A stretch of 64,000 nucleotides of DNA, taken from the NCBI GenBank assembly GCA_019918135.1, contig WBZZ01000428.1, positions 25,001 through 89,000 on the forward strand, given 5' to 3'. The stretch comes from Paulinella micropora. Taxonomy: Eukaryota; Cercozoa; Imbricatea; Euglyphida; Paulinellidae. Of the stretch, positions 53,192 to 63,424 are shown piece by piece. Position 1 is the stretch's first letter. The number at the start of each line of letters is the position of its first letter. A model generated the notes under the pieces. It was not told where the DNA came from. It was given only the letters and a program-made list of their open reading frames with translations, and ran no database searches. The position numbers and the translations under genes are program-made.

Positions 53192-53640
53192 ATGTCTGCC
53201 TCCACCAAAAAGGACAAAGCAAAAGTGCGTTCGCTGGCTCCAGCGGGAGTGGTCTCAATCGCGATCAAGCACGATCGTGTGTTTATGGAGTTTGCCAGAA
53301 CTATAAACTTGCCAAGCGGGTCCTGTTGCAGGCGACGGCCCGGACTATGCAAGCAACAGATACCGCGATTGCATTTCTGTATGTGCAGCATTGCTTACCC
53401 AAGCACAAGGCATATGGCCGGGGGCACCATCGTTGTCAATACCCAGTCACCTGCCTACGGGTAGGAGGGGGGTGGACTGCAGTGCATGCTATCCAAGCAG
53501 GAAATTACGGTCAGGTTCAGCCCGAGGTTGCTCCAGTACTGGCTGTCGACACACGCGAAGTACTCCACAGATGTGCCTACAGAGTACGCTATCACAAGTC
53601 TAGACATCATTGCAGTAGGGACACGGGGAGGGTGTGAAGA
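53192..53640 (+). CDS. Possible host exon(s), unknown product
   Basis: ATG at 53192 opens SASTKKDKAKVRSLAPAGV then SIAIKHDRVFMEFARTINL, which looks protein-like; a second frame later (LLQATARTMQATDTAIAF) also looks coding, so a splice or frame change lies between. A polypyrimidine tract with TTTCAG (53100) precedes it. No family is recognised. Confidence 0.35.
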
Positions 53641-53661
53641 GCAAGAAAAAAACAGAAACAG

Positions 53662-54567
53662 TTAGTACCCTTTCTGTTGTTGCGCCTGTTCGGTTGCGCT
53701 CATTCCGGCTGGAAATTTATAATAATACTGTTTTGCGGGCCTGACCTCCCAGAATTTATAATTTTTCTTCGCTTGTTCCAAGGCCGCTCGTGCTGCATCA
53801 TCTGCTGCTTTTTGCTCAGCTATGAGCTTTAGGTTGGCGGCGGTATCGGCATCATCGATCGCGGCTTGGTCCTCCGTACCCTTACCGTCTTTCTTGTCCG
53901 CCGTGCTAGCGCTCACCGTAAGATCTTCCGTATGCGTGCCCTTACCGTCTTTCTCGTCCGCGGCGTTGCCCGCCTTATCCGCGATCGACTTGCTTTTAAT
54001 GGAGTCTCCCCAAGCACCGAAGAGAGATGATTTTGGTTTTTGGACCGACAGTGGCACCGGCTCTGGCTGTTCATCCTCTTCAGGAAGTTGCAGTGCATCC
54101 AGATTGTGTGTAAAAACTTCGTCCGATCTCAACAAAGCAGCCCTGGCCAATGCGGAAATTGCGCTCAAGTGCTTGAGCTTTTCCAAAACATCATCTCTGT
54201 CCGGCGGTGGTGGGGGCGGGGGGCTGTGTGCTGCTGGTATCACCCTGCAATGCAATCACATTACGCAGCATGCAAACACCAGAAATTGCAAAACTAATAC
54301 CGTTCCTGCGTGGGAGCTGATGCGCTCGTCTCCTCAAGACCCTCCTTTGCCTCGTCACTGCAAAATATGCCAATGTCATGAGAAAACGACATCAAGATGA
54401 CAGTACCCAGTGGCAGCTAGCGCTTCAGAGAAATCGACACGACGTGAAACTGGTCCAGCAGCCTTTTTGCTGCCAAGCCTCCCACCACGCTGCTCACGGC
54501 CGGGCGACCACTGCAAGAACGATTCGTTTATTTGTTTATTTGTTTATTTGTTTATTTGTTTATTTGT

Positions 54568-54654
<87 letters not shown>

Positions 54655-55829
54655 TTGATTGATTTTCTCTTGTATGTGTGTATGTATGTATGCGTGTATG
54701 TATGCGTGCATGTATGCATAGTTGTTGTTGCTTTCTCGTTACTCATCATTCATTTCTTTGTTTAATAGTTTACTTCTTTATTCATTCATTTATTTACGAA
54801 CTTACTTACTTACTTTCCTAACTATGTATGTATGTATGTATGCATGCGTGTAGGTATGCATGCAATATATATATGTATGCTTCGTTGTTGTTGCATGCAT
54901 GCATGTACGTATTTTGTCGTGCCTCATCATTCATTTCTTTGTTTAATAGTATATTTCTTTATTCATTCATTTATTTACGAACTTACTTACTTACTTTCCT
55001 AACTATGTATGTATGTATGTGTGCATGCGTGTAGGTATGCATGCAATATATGTATGTATGCTTTGTTGTTGTTGCATGCATGCATGTACGTATTTTGTCG
55101 TGCCTCATCATTCATTTCCTTATTTAATTGTTTATTTGTTCATTTATTTGTTTATTGACGAACTTACTTACTTACTTTCCTAACTATGTATGTATGTATG
55201 TGTGCATGCGTGTAGGTATGCATGCAATATATGTATGTATGCTTTGTTGTTGTTGCATGCATGCATGTACGTATTTTGTCGTGCCTCATCATTCATTTCC
55301 TTATTTAATTGTTTATTTGTTCATTTATTTGTTTATTTACGAACTTACTTACTTACTTTCCTAACTATGTATGTATGTATGTATGTGTGCATGCGTGTAG
55401 GTATGCATGCAATAATAATTGCATGTATGCTCTGTTGTTGTTGCATGCATGGATGTACTTATTTTCTCGTTACTCATCATTCATTTCTTGATTTGATTGT
55501 TTATTTATTTATTTATTTATTTGTTTATTTACGAACTTACTTACTTACTTTCCTAACTATGTATGTATGAAGCAGCAAACCTTCTGCTGCGATTGTGCCT
55601 TCTTCGTGGCTTGAGAAGGTTTGCCCTCCCGCCGTTTTTTCGGCTGTTGTTCAGCTTCTGACACGTGCGAGTCATCCTTTTTTTCAGCTGAACCAGGCTG
55701 CTGACGCTTTGCCCTAGCTCTGCGACTATGAGTCGTCTTTTGTTCTGCCAGGCTAGGGTCTAAAAACTTTGGCTTTCCTGTGAGTCTGCGAACTTTGGCT
55801 TTTCCTTGCGGGGCGTATCGAAAGAGCAT
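53662..55829 (-). CDS. Spliced host gene with satellite-filled intron
   Basis: Exons 55581-55829, 54407-54510, 54301-54357 and 53662-54244 join in frame. Introns are 1,070 (55580-54511), 49 and 56 bases with GT-AG ends. The first exon is basic (FRYAPQGKAKVRRLTGKPK, QQPKKRREGKPSQATKK); the last reads PPPPPPPDRDDVLEKLKHL, repeats DKKDGKGTEDQ / DEKDGKGTHTED, and ends YYYKFPAGMSATEQAQQQ. Low complexity and charge suggest a disordered nuclear protein. The long intron is a 181-bp satellite, so that intron grew after the gene formed. ATG at 55829 is taken as the start; an open frame just upstream (55836-56039) may be a separate short gene. Confidence 0.65.
54525..55568. repeat. (TTTA)n tract and 181-bp satellite
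   Basis: About 54525-54660 is (TTTA)n/(TTTG)n. From 54660 a 181-bp unit repeats about 4.5 times (CATCATTCATTTC at 54744, 54925, 55106, 55287, 55475); each unit contains TTACTTACTTAC, (ATGT)n, GCGTGTAGGTATGCATGCAA and GTTGTTGTTGCATGCATG. Confidence 0.9.
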
Positions 55830-55835
55830 ATTGTC

Positions 55836-56039
55836 TTATTCTATGTCCCATGCCGGCACATTGGGATTTGGGCTTGGAAAATCATTGTACTGCATCGGGA
55901 TTGCAGTGTCAATTTTGCAGTCGCCTAGCGGTTGCCATGGCTCGTCGTTATTCACTTGCACAAACACCGTCTGCTGTCCATCCTTTCTTTCCACACGATA
56001 GGCCTCGATAGTTTCTACAATAATCCTCTCCTTGGGCAT
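55836..56039 (-). CDS. Short open frame, possible gene or upstream exon
   Basis: 67 residues from ATG at 56039: PKERIIVETIEAYRVERKDG, TVFVQVNNDEPWQPLGD, MQYNDFPSPNPNVPAW, with natural protein composition. It is in the same phase as the next exon but closed by its own stop, so it may be a separate short gene. It is divergent from the gene at 56.6 kb. Confidence 0.4.
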   Translation of the reverse strand: MPKERIIVETIEAYRVERKDGQQTVFVQVNNDEPWQPLGDCKIDTAIPMQYNDFPSPNPNVPAWDIE

Positions 56040-56323
56040 GCGAAAGGCAGTGGGGTAACAGGAACAGCACTTGAACTAGTTGAAGCGGGAATGCTCTCAA
56101 ACTTAAGGAGAAATGCCAAAGAAATCCGCCGAATGCCACTATTCCCTGTACGGTACGGTGAGTTTAGGAGCTTTGAAAAGGCACCCTTGTGACACGTTTG
56201 CAGAGCGAGCCACTAGTGACACACCCTCGCAGGTCGTCACCTCTTCTCTTGTTATGTTACATCCCACTTGTGCTGTAGTCGGCATCCCAATCTCGACCCT
56301 TTTCAGCTTGGAGGCTTCAGCCT

Positions 56324-58650
56324 TTGGAAAGCTCTATTCGGTGCTATACGAACAATGTGATTGTGAGTATGAACTGCTTGTTGTTGCTGTCCCAGAGGCA
56401 TGCCATGTCGTTCCTAGCCAGATTAGCCACCCAATCAACCATAAGCCAGTCGGCAGTACAGTCTGCTGTAGCAAGGAGTCGGTCCTCTATACCGCTAGTG
56501 GAACAACGAGCTAGTTCTCGAGTGTCAGAAGTCGCACCGTCAGCCCTTGCTTCATTCAATATGTTGAGCCCATCGAGTGGATCTGCATTCTCTTCCGGGG
56601 GCGTATCAGATACTGAATCTAGTGCACATAGCGGCCATCATTGAAATTTCCAGGAAGCGACTTGATGAGACGCTAGTCGATGTTCGGCACCGTAAGACTT
56701 TGGAAAGGAGCAGGAGATACCAGGAAAAGATGCGCTCAAGTAAGAGTCTCGATGGGATGACGGATGACCAACTCATGTGCTTACTTTTATCTAAGAAAGG
56801 CAAGGAGCAGTTCCCCCAAGTATCAGCGCTAGTACAGCAAGGGCAAGCGGAAGCTGCAGCTGCCAAGGCTGTCAAAGAAATTGTGCAGAGTTTTCCCTAT
56901 CGATCAGCTCACAAGCAGGCTTTTGTTGGGAAGCTTCGAGGGAAGATGACCTCAAAACAATTTCAAGAAATCTTTACTTCGATCAGCGATCGGTATGCGC
57001 GCAAAGCAGCAAAAGCTGTTCGAGATGCTGACGCCAATCTGCAGGAAGGGGTAAAACTGAAGAAGCCTGACATCTTTTCACAGCAAGTGATGGCGAACGC
57101 CGAGCGAGAAAAGATCACACCGATGGAGAAGTGGAACACTGCTTCTGTTGTGAAAGAGAACTTGGCTGGGAAGTCAGGGTCTAACGCTGCATTTTGGTTT
57201 GGATCATTGGACTCCTTTTTTAATTGGTTCAGAACCACAGCCCACCCTCAAATCTACGCGCAAATGGTGGAGGAGTCAGGGGGCTTCGAGCGCTTGGCGC
57301 ACATTATGCGTTGTGGAAAGTGGAATGAGCAAAACTCAGCTGCATATCTTTGTAAGGGAGGCTGCGTCAGGCCAGGAAGCACCGATGTATGCCACCACAA
57401 CTATGTCCCTCGCAATCGCAAGACTGTTGGTAAGATACTGAAGGAGGAGGATGTTCTGTTTCGTTGCATTACCAAAACAGTCCCTTGCAAGTGGCACGAC
57501 AACTGGGACAAATGGAAGGCCGAGCTATTGCAAGAGGAAGCTTTGACAGAGGAGAAGCGGAACTTGGAAAAGATCAAAAACCTCAAGGAAAAAATCAAAA
57601 AGTGCGAGAGACACGATGCGCAGTACAAGGTGCAGCGAAGGTAACTCCCAGCTTCCATTCGGCTTGTTTGTGAGACTTTTTTGCATGTGCAGCCACATCA
57701 CGCGACAAATCGATCTGCTTGAACCTGGGCTTGGCGCTTAGGTAGTCTATCAGGACTACATATCTTGGTACTCCGAAACAGGCGTGAAGATGAATGATTT
57801 GTTGTTCACTCGCGTCACACGGCGGACGGACGGGGAGCCGCAGTATGAATACATCCATAATATTATGAGATGTGAGCATTCCGGCGCCACGACTCGGTAT
57901 ATATGGGATTACCACATGCGAAGTGAGGAGGAAGGAGGCAGCGGAGAGATGTCATCTCTTCCGGGCCCGGGCATCCGCACAGGCGATGGCGGGGGCGATT
58001 TCCATGACAGAGAGTGCATCATGGCGGAATCCAAGTATTTAGTATGTCACGCACCAGCTGATTGAATGCAGTCTGGCTGTAGGTTCTGGCAGAAGTACAA
58101 CATTGAGATGCGCTCAGATATGCTGTGCGGCGGGCATGCCTGGAACGTGTGCGACGCGGACAAAGGCATACACACTAAGGTATTTCTCACGAGTCAGCTT
58201 GAGCAGGGCCGTGGTTTCGATATCGTTGAGGATTGGCTTCTTGCAGCTGCAAAAGCAGGGTTTGAGAACCAGCGGTACTACGGTCACGACAGGGACGTGA
58301 TCGAAGCGTGGATCAGCAAGAACAAGGAGAATCCCCGGAAGGTTGCGACGTGGATGTTTCAGGAGCTGCGCTCATTTGTTTACTACCGGCCAACAGATGA
58401 GGGTAAAATTTTTACGCCTGGTGTGGCCTACGGCGCGGTTCACAGCGATGTTGAGTTCCGTGACCGCATTGTGTTGTATTTACGCCAAGACAAGGATGCT
58501 AAGGAGCCAGGCACGGCTCGCGACTTGGTTCTTATTTTTCTCAATGTCCCTAGAAACCCAGAATCCCACCACCAGATTTGTGAGGTGCGGATTTTTTTAG
58601 TCGATTTTTCCCTATGCCCCCTAAAAACCCAGAATCCTGTCACCTGACTT
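56324..58650 (+). CDS. Spliced host (or transposon-derived) gene with CDADKGIHTK motif
   Basis: A 5' exon-like frame (56324-56630) is Ser-rich (NMLSPSSGSAFSSGGVSDTE). The main exon starts after TTTCCAG (about 56654) and runs to 57640: RKRLDETLVDVRHRKTLERS, FWFGSLDSFFNWFRTTAHP, CKGGCVRPGSTDVCHHNYVP. A good intron follows (57641-57692, 52 bases). Coding resumes at 57740-58650 (ETGVKMNDLLFTRVTRRTDG, CGGHAWNVCDADKGIHTKV, DIVEDWLLAAAKAGFENQR). The H..N.CDA..G..K line resembles the catalytic region of some DDE transposases (H.K...D..G..K), so a domesticated or degraded DNA transposon is possible. The family is not certain. A 30-base intron may lie near 58037-58066. Confidence 0.45.
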
Positions 58651-58803
58651 TTGTGGTGACAGGTGCGGATTTTTTCCCCCTATGCCCCCTAAAAACCCAG
58701 AATCCTGTCACCTGACTTTTGTGGTGACAGGTGCGGATTTTTTTCCCCTATGCCCCCTAAAAACCCAGAATCCTGTCACCAGACTTTTGTGGTCGCAGGT
58801 GCA
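58615..58803. repeat. 66-bp tandem repeat with hairpin
   Basis: Three units of CCCCTAAAAACCCAGAATCC, TGTCACCTGACTTTTGTGGT and GACAGGTGCGGATTTTTT. Within each, CCTGTCACC pairs with GGTGACAGG around a ten-base loop. The first unit begins within the end of the preceding gene. Confidence 0.85.
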
Positions 58804-58904
58804 GGCGGGCCTTTTGTCAAATTCTCTGATACGAGCTGAATTGAAAGCTGAATTCTAGAATCCTGCCACCCTACATTTCCGGTAAAAACGACACCATGTC
58901 GCAA

Positions 58905-59815
58905 TTTGCGGCCAATGAAGAAAACAAAAAAACTCGTGGCAATTTGCGGGTCTTACTAGCTAAAAAAATCTTTTTAGCAGAGGACATTTCGGCAGTCGCA
59001 AATTTGCAAGTGCCTTTTTTTGGGGAAAGATTGGCGGGCGGGGAAAAAAATAAGACAATGAAATTTTCCCCTCCCGCCAATCTTTCCCCAAAAAAATACA
59101 CTTTTAAATTTGTCATTGCCCTTTTGAACCTCGAAAAAAAATCCGAGATGTCTGAACCCGGCGAAGGTAGCGACAAATTTCAAAAATACCGCAAATTGCG
59201 GCTAAAGACGAAAACGAAAAAATTCGTCGCGATTTGCGGATCTTAGCTAAAAAAATCTTTTTAGCAGAGGACATTTCGGCAATCGCAAATTTAGCATCGT
59301 TTTTTTCGGGAAAGAATGGCGGGCGGGGAAAAAAATAAGACAATTAAATTTCCCCCGCCTGCCAATCTTTCCCCAAAAAAATACACTTTTAAATTTGTCA
59401 TTGCCCTTTTGAACCTCGAAAAAAAAATCTGAGATGTCTGAACCCGGCGAAGGTAGCGACAAATTTCAAAAATACCGCAAATTGCGGCTAAAGACGAAAA
59501 CGAAAAAATTCGTCGCGATTTGCGGATCTTAGCTAAAAAATCTTTTTAGCAGAGGACATTTCGGCAATCGCAAATTTAGCATCGTTTTTTTCGGGAAAGA
59601 ATGGCGGGCGGGGAAAAAAATAAGACAATTAAATCTCCCCCGCCCGCCAATCTTTCCCCAAAAAAATACACTTTTAAATTTGTCATTGCCCTTTTGAACC
59701 TCGAAAAAAAATCTGAGATGTCTGGACCCGGCGAAGGTAGCGACAAATTTCAAAGATACCGCAAATTGCGGCTAAAAAGTCGAAAACGGAAAATTTCGTC
59801 GCAGTTTGCGAACTT
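58905..59815. repeat. 286-bp tandem repeat, about 3.2 copies, with long inner hairpin
   Basis: ACATTTCGGCA recurs at 58984, 59271 and 59556. Each unit has GGCGGGCGGGGAAAA facing TTTTCCCC.CCCGCC with further arms (GGGGAAAGATT / AATCTTTCCCC, clearest at 59015-59092), giving a palindrome of about 75 bases. Frames through the repeats are open but reflect the repeat and are not genes. Confidence 0.85.
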
Positions 59816-59985
59816 TTTGCGGGGGGGGGGGCGCCCCCCTTCCCCCCCCTCCAAAAAGGGGGGGCCTGAGAATTAGTGTGTGTGGTGAAAGCAAAAAAAT
59901 AAAGTCTGAGCTCTCTTTTGGCTTGTGCGCCACACACTCACATACTGTTCCTCTAACCCCGGCGGCGTGGAGGAGAGGGTGGGGC
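59816..59985. other. Spacer with G, C and G runs
   Basis: GCGGGGGGGGGGGCGCCCCC near 59818 and CCAAAAAGGGGGGG near 59850 can form strong GC hairpins or quadruplexes. This marks the boundary between the tandem repeat and the GC-rich genes. Confidence 0.45.
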
Positions 59986-60804
59986 ATGTCGGACCACCTT
60001 GCTGGCATGTTCTCCGTTGGCATCTTTGGTAGCATCACAGCAGACCCCTTGCTAGGCTTGATCAACGTGTCTCGGGCGCTGAATTACGTCCAGAACTGCG
60101 ACCTCAAAAGCGCACGCCAAAAGATCTAGAGTGCCAAGCGCAGGTTCGGTGACGTGGTCTTTACTCGGATCAAATTTAAGGGCACTCCGCTGGCCAGTCT
60201 CGCCTGCAGCCAGGATTCCTTAGCCAGATTGTTTGATCGATTGGAGCTGAGAGGACCAGCAGCCGAGGAATTGCTCAAGGAGTTTAGGCGCGTTTGCAGC
60301 GACCCGTCTTTACCACTCCCTGCGGTTTATCACATGATTTCGGGCTCGAATGAAGGAGACCAGCGACGAAACAACGGAGGAGGAGGAGGACGAGGACAGC
60401 GCCAAAGAAGAAGAAGAAGAAGCAGAAGCAGAAGCAGAAGCAGCAAGAGCGGTTGCGTCAGTATCGTCGGCGGGCCCAGGCTGCGCCGCCCCCGAGAAGG
60501 TTCGTCCCAGAAAGAAGCAAAGGAGAGAGCCTGGCCCCGCGGGAACCAGCAGGCCCCCGCCTGCTGGCAGAGGAGGTGAGATTGCCAAGAGCGTCCGGGA
60601 ACGGAAGCAGCGTCTGTCCCAAATGGCAGAATCCATCCACCAACTGGCCAGGCTCGAGAAACAACTCGACATCACGCTGGAAACTTGGCGCTCATTTAGC
60701 CCCACCTCTCAGTTCCGCGCCGAGGCAGTGGAGCTGTTCTTAGACAAGGTCTCCTTGGAGTTGGGAGACGAGGCCAGGGCCCTCCGCACCGGGGGGCCAT
60801 GAAC
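59986..60804 (+). pseudogene. GC-rich gene of unknown function, probably broken
   Basis: ATG at 59986 opens SDHLAGMFSVGIFGSITADP and continues with coding-like sequence (FGDVVFTRIKFKGTPLASL, LARLFDRLELRGPAAEELL). A second open stretch from 60350 holds an acidic run (TTEEEEDEDSAKEEEEEAE), a basic run (RPRKKQRREPG) and a helical end (MAESIHQLARLEKQLDITL, LFLDKVSLELGDEARAL). Similar layout to nuclear or virion-core proteins, but no domain is recognised. More than one break is likely. Confidence 0.4.
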
Positions 60805-60984
60805 CCGCGGCCCCCGCGCCCCCGCCCCTTCGGAGGGCCTACCCCGCCCTCCCGCCAGCGCCAGCGGGCCTGGCTTGAGTTCCGCGCGCGGCACCCCCGC
60901 GTGAAGATTCTCTGTCGAGCTTTTCTGAGCTTACTCGAGAGCTGCAGCATCGGCACGTCTCTCCCATTCCCCCGGCCCGAACAA

Positions 60985-61020
60985 AAAAGCATTAAAATTT
61001 TTTTTTTATTAAAAAATTTC
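60985..61020. terminator. AT hairpin between convergent GC-rich genes
   Basis: AAATTTTTT and AAAAAATTT form a perfect stem around TTTTATT, directly between the ends of two converging frames (stop near 60802 and stop at 61022). AT hairpins at gene ends mark polyadenylation in several giant viruses. Confidence 0.45.
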
Positions 61021-61021
61021 A

Positions 61022-61840
61022 CTAGAGAAAGTCGATCACGTAACAGCTAGCCAACCGCTTGCGCACCATCACGGCGCCTTCCGGGTCCGACATGGCTAGA
61101 AAGTCGTGGTCGAACTCCTCGAGCGTGGGCTCTCTGTCGACGTTAGCTAGCAGCAAGCGCGCGTACTCGGGCTGGCCGCAAATGTAGACATTGAAGTAAA
61201 CCCACCAGAGCGAATTCTCGCAACTCTCGTTGCACAGCAGCTCGTACGCAGCGGCCCACCCCGCTAGCGCGGGCCCGGGTGCGACGCCGGTCGCCTTGAA
61301 ACGCCGGTAGAACCGTTCAGCGAGGCCGTCGTCGAATCGGCCCCGCGACCGAGGGTAGCGGTCATGAAAGTTCAAGATGTTGAGCGCGGCCGCGATCGGG
61401 GGCGCGTGCGCGTCGCAGCCCAGGCCGAACAGGTAGTAGTGCAGGCTGAAAGCCGGCACTGGCGCGCCACTGCCCTGGCACTTGCGGTAGATGGTCTCCA
61501 GCGCGCACCTCACCGCACCCGGGCCAGCAGCGACAGGAGCAATCAGCGCGCCGCCGCAGTTCGGTACAACCACCTTGGCCACGGGCCGGTAGCGCACGAG
61601 ACAGTCCCGCAGCAGTTGGCGCATGAACCGGAACTCAGCCGGGGACGTTTGCGCAGCGCTCGCAAACACCAAGAGCTCTGTGTCCGGGTAGTGCGACAAC
61701 GCCTCGGACTCTGCAAAGAGCGTGTGGCTGATAAAGGCCGCACTGTCCAGAGCCTCGGACGCACCAATCCCTACTGGCAGCAGCGCTCTCAAGTTCGTGC
61801 TGAGCTCGGCCAGCAGCTCGCTGTGCGGCCTCACGCGCAC
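61022..61840 (-). CDS. GC-rich gene of unknown function (272 aa or more)
   Basis: Read from GTG at 61840; coding-like sequence (GAKAAERALDFLLERHGPGL) extends upstream to about 61960 without an ATG, so the N-terminus is unresolved. It contains LLVFASAAQTSPAEFRFMRQ, KVVVPNCGGALIAPVAAG, AAALNILNFHDRYPRSRG and LANVDREPTLEEFDHDFLAM. No known domain. High GC, few introns and tight convergent arrangement match the 38-43 kb block. Confidence 0.5.
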   Translation of the reverse strand: MRVRPHSELLAELSTNLRALLPVGIGASEALDSAAFISHTLFAESEALSHYPDTELLVFASAAQTSPAEFRFMRQLLRDCLVRYRPVAKVVVPNCGGALIAPVAAGPGAVRCALETIYRKCQGSGAPVPAFSLHYYLFGLGCDAHAPPIAAALNILNFHDRYPRSRGRFDDGLAERFYRRFKATGVAPGPALAGWAAAYELLCNESCENSLWWVYFNVYICGQPEYARLLLANVDREPTLEEFDHDFLAMSDPEGAVMVRKRLASCYVIDFL

Positions 61841-61959
61841 AAGCCCGGGACCGTGACGTTCGAGCAGAAAGTCTAGGGCCCGTTCGGCGGCCTTAGCACC
61901 TAAGCCCCGCCGTGCAGCTGCATTTCCGGCAGTGTTGGGGAAAACCCGAGGAATGCACT

Positions 61960-62289
61960 ATGAAATTTGACACGACTCTTTTGCTAGTGCGAAATCGTTC
62001 GAGGAACAGAGTTTCCAGTCATTACTGGTGCTTTGTGTTCTGGACCTTGTACTGGTACCTGGTGGACGACGACATTGTGGTGCGTTTGAAGGGTGTACCT
62101 CAGTGGCCATGGGCTACCGCGAGGGACGAATACAAAGAAGGGATGATTATGGCGGTATACTTGGAGAGGAAGGACAAGGAGATGCGACGCAAGATCAAAT
62201 TAGATCGCTTACTGTTTGGCACTGAGGATGCGTTTCATGCTTTCTTTTTGCAACGTCTGGAACTGGTCCCTTTCTGTCCTCTAAGTTAA
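61960..62289 (+). CDS. Possible small gene of unknown function
   Basis: ATG at 61960 opens KFDTTLLLVRNRSRNRVSSH, then WCFVFWTLYWYLVDDDIVVR and KEGMIMAVYLERKDKEMRRK, with natural composition and a stop at 62287-62289. It is divergent from the GC-rich gene. An aromatic stretch could be one membrane span. Confidence 0.35.
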   Translation: MKFDTTLLLVRNRSRNRVSSHYWCFVFWTLYWYLVDDDIVVRLKGVPQWPWATARDEYKEGMIMAVYLERKDKEMRRKIKLDRLLFGTEDAFHAFFLQRLELVPFCPLS

Positions 62290-62950
62290 AGAAATAACAG
62301 AACTAAAACCAAAACACAGAACAGATATCAAGACAAACAACAAATTTGTTAGTCCCTTAACTGCAGTTTCACAGACTGCACAGACTGTGTCGATCGATCT
62401 TATTTGCGTTATGTGGTTCTTTCTGACCTCTACAGTGTGCCCTTATATTTAACTAATGTCTCCCTGCCCCTGTCTGGTTTGTTTGTTTGTTTTTGTTTGA
62501 TCATTACATTTTGGTTTTTTGTTCTCCTCTCTCTCCTCTCTCTCTCTCTCCTCTCTCTCTCTCCTCTCATTTTATGTTTCTTTTTCTATGGAGCCTGACT
62601 GCTGAGCATTCATTTCGATTTGGTTCCGGTATCACATTAGTTTCTGCACTCATTGGGGCCATATCACAGGATGATTATAGTTTGTCTTTACATCTTTCTT
62701 TTTTTTTCTTCTTCTTCTTCTAGTAAACCTTCCTTCCTTTTTTTTTTGTTTTTTTCATAAAGACTGGAGCAATTCAATACACAGTGACTATGACGATGAA
62801 TCGAGGCCTGCTGCATCGTACACAATTCCTACATGTATTAAATAGGTTGACCAAGCCCAAGTGGCGACAGCCCCCTTGCAGAATTCCCCGTGGGATCAAT
62901 GGATCAAAATTCCACTTCGGGTCGCGATGGAAAAAGCCTAGCATGAAACT
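62290..62950. other. Gene-free region with (CT)n tracts
   Basis: Short (CT)n at 62527-62570 and poly-T near 62695-62755. Nothing else recognised. Confidence 0.5.
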
Positions 62951-62962
62951 CTCACACAGAAG

Positions 62963-63424
62963 ATGAAGATGTGGATGAAACCGTTCATAAAAACATGCGA
63001 GCAACAAAGTGGTGACAGAATGTATCAGGTTGGGGAGCTTGTGGCTGTTAAACACGGTGAGTATGTCCAGATTGGTTGTGTTGTGCCCTTGCAACCACGA
63101 CGCAGTCAGGGTAACGTGTTTTTCTACTTGCATGTATGGTCATGGTTTCAATCCGAAAGAGGTTGTCAGACTTTTCTGCCTCTATTCCGTGATGCCAAAG
63201 ACGCCAGAATTAAGTACACCACGACATTTAGCAATCATGTACCAGCACATTACCAGCCACTGGAAACGGAGGTCAGAAGCAAGGATGTGCTTGTTGGGCA
63301 TCTGCTTTTGCGACAGGACGACGATCAAGGTCCAAGCATGGAACGCCGTTCCTGGGAGGAAGTGCGAGCAGTGGAAAATAGGATAAACTCCAAGGGAATT
63401 TTTCGGATTTCTTCGGAAAGCTAA
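62963..63424 (+). CDS. Likely host exon, BAH-like beta region
   Basis: A frame of 153 residues from ATG 62963 (a second Met at 63020 may be the better start): MYQVGELVAVKHGEYVQIGC, VFFYLHVWSWFQSERGCQTF, FSNHVPAHYQPLETEVRSKD, VLVGHLLLRQDDDQG. The order of strands, with an opening YQVGELVAV and a final SKDVLVGHL, loosely recalls BAH or other chromatin-binding barrels. GG/tgagtatg near 63058 could be a splice donor, which is left unresolved. Unknown function. Confidence 0.4.
   Translation: MKMWMKPFIKTCEQQSGDRMYQVGELVAVKHGEYVQIGCVVPLQPRRSQGNVFFYLHVWSWFQSERGCQTFLPLFRDAKDARIKYTTTFSNHVPAHYQPLETEVRSKDVLVGHLLLRQDDDQGPSMERRSWEEVRAVENRINSKGIFRISSES

Noticed and set aside
58615-58803. CRISPR-like array
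   Set aside because: The units are adjacent tandem repeats without unique spacers, in a eukaryotic context.
58896-59876. Several 70-116 residue frames in the 286-bp repeats
   Set aside because: They recur with the repeat unit and change frame between units; the DNA-level palindrome is the conserved feature.
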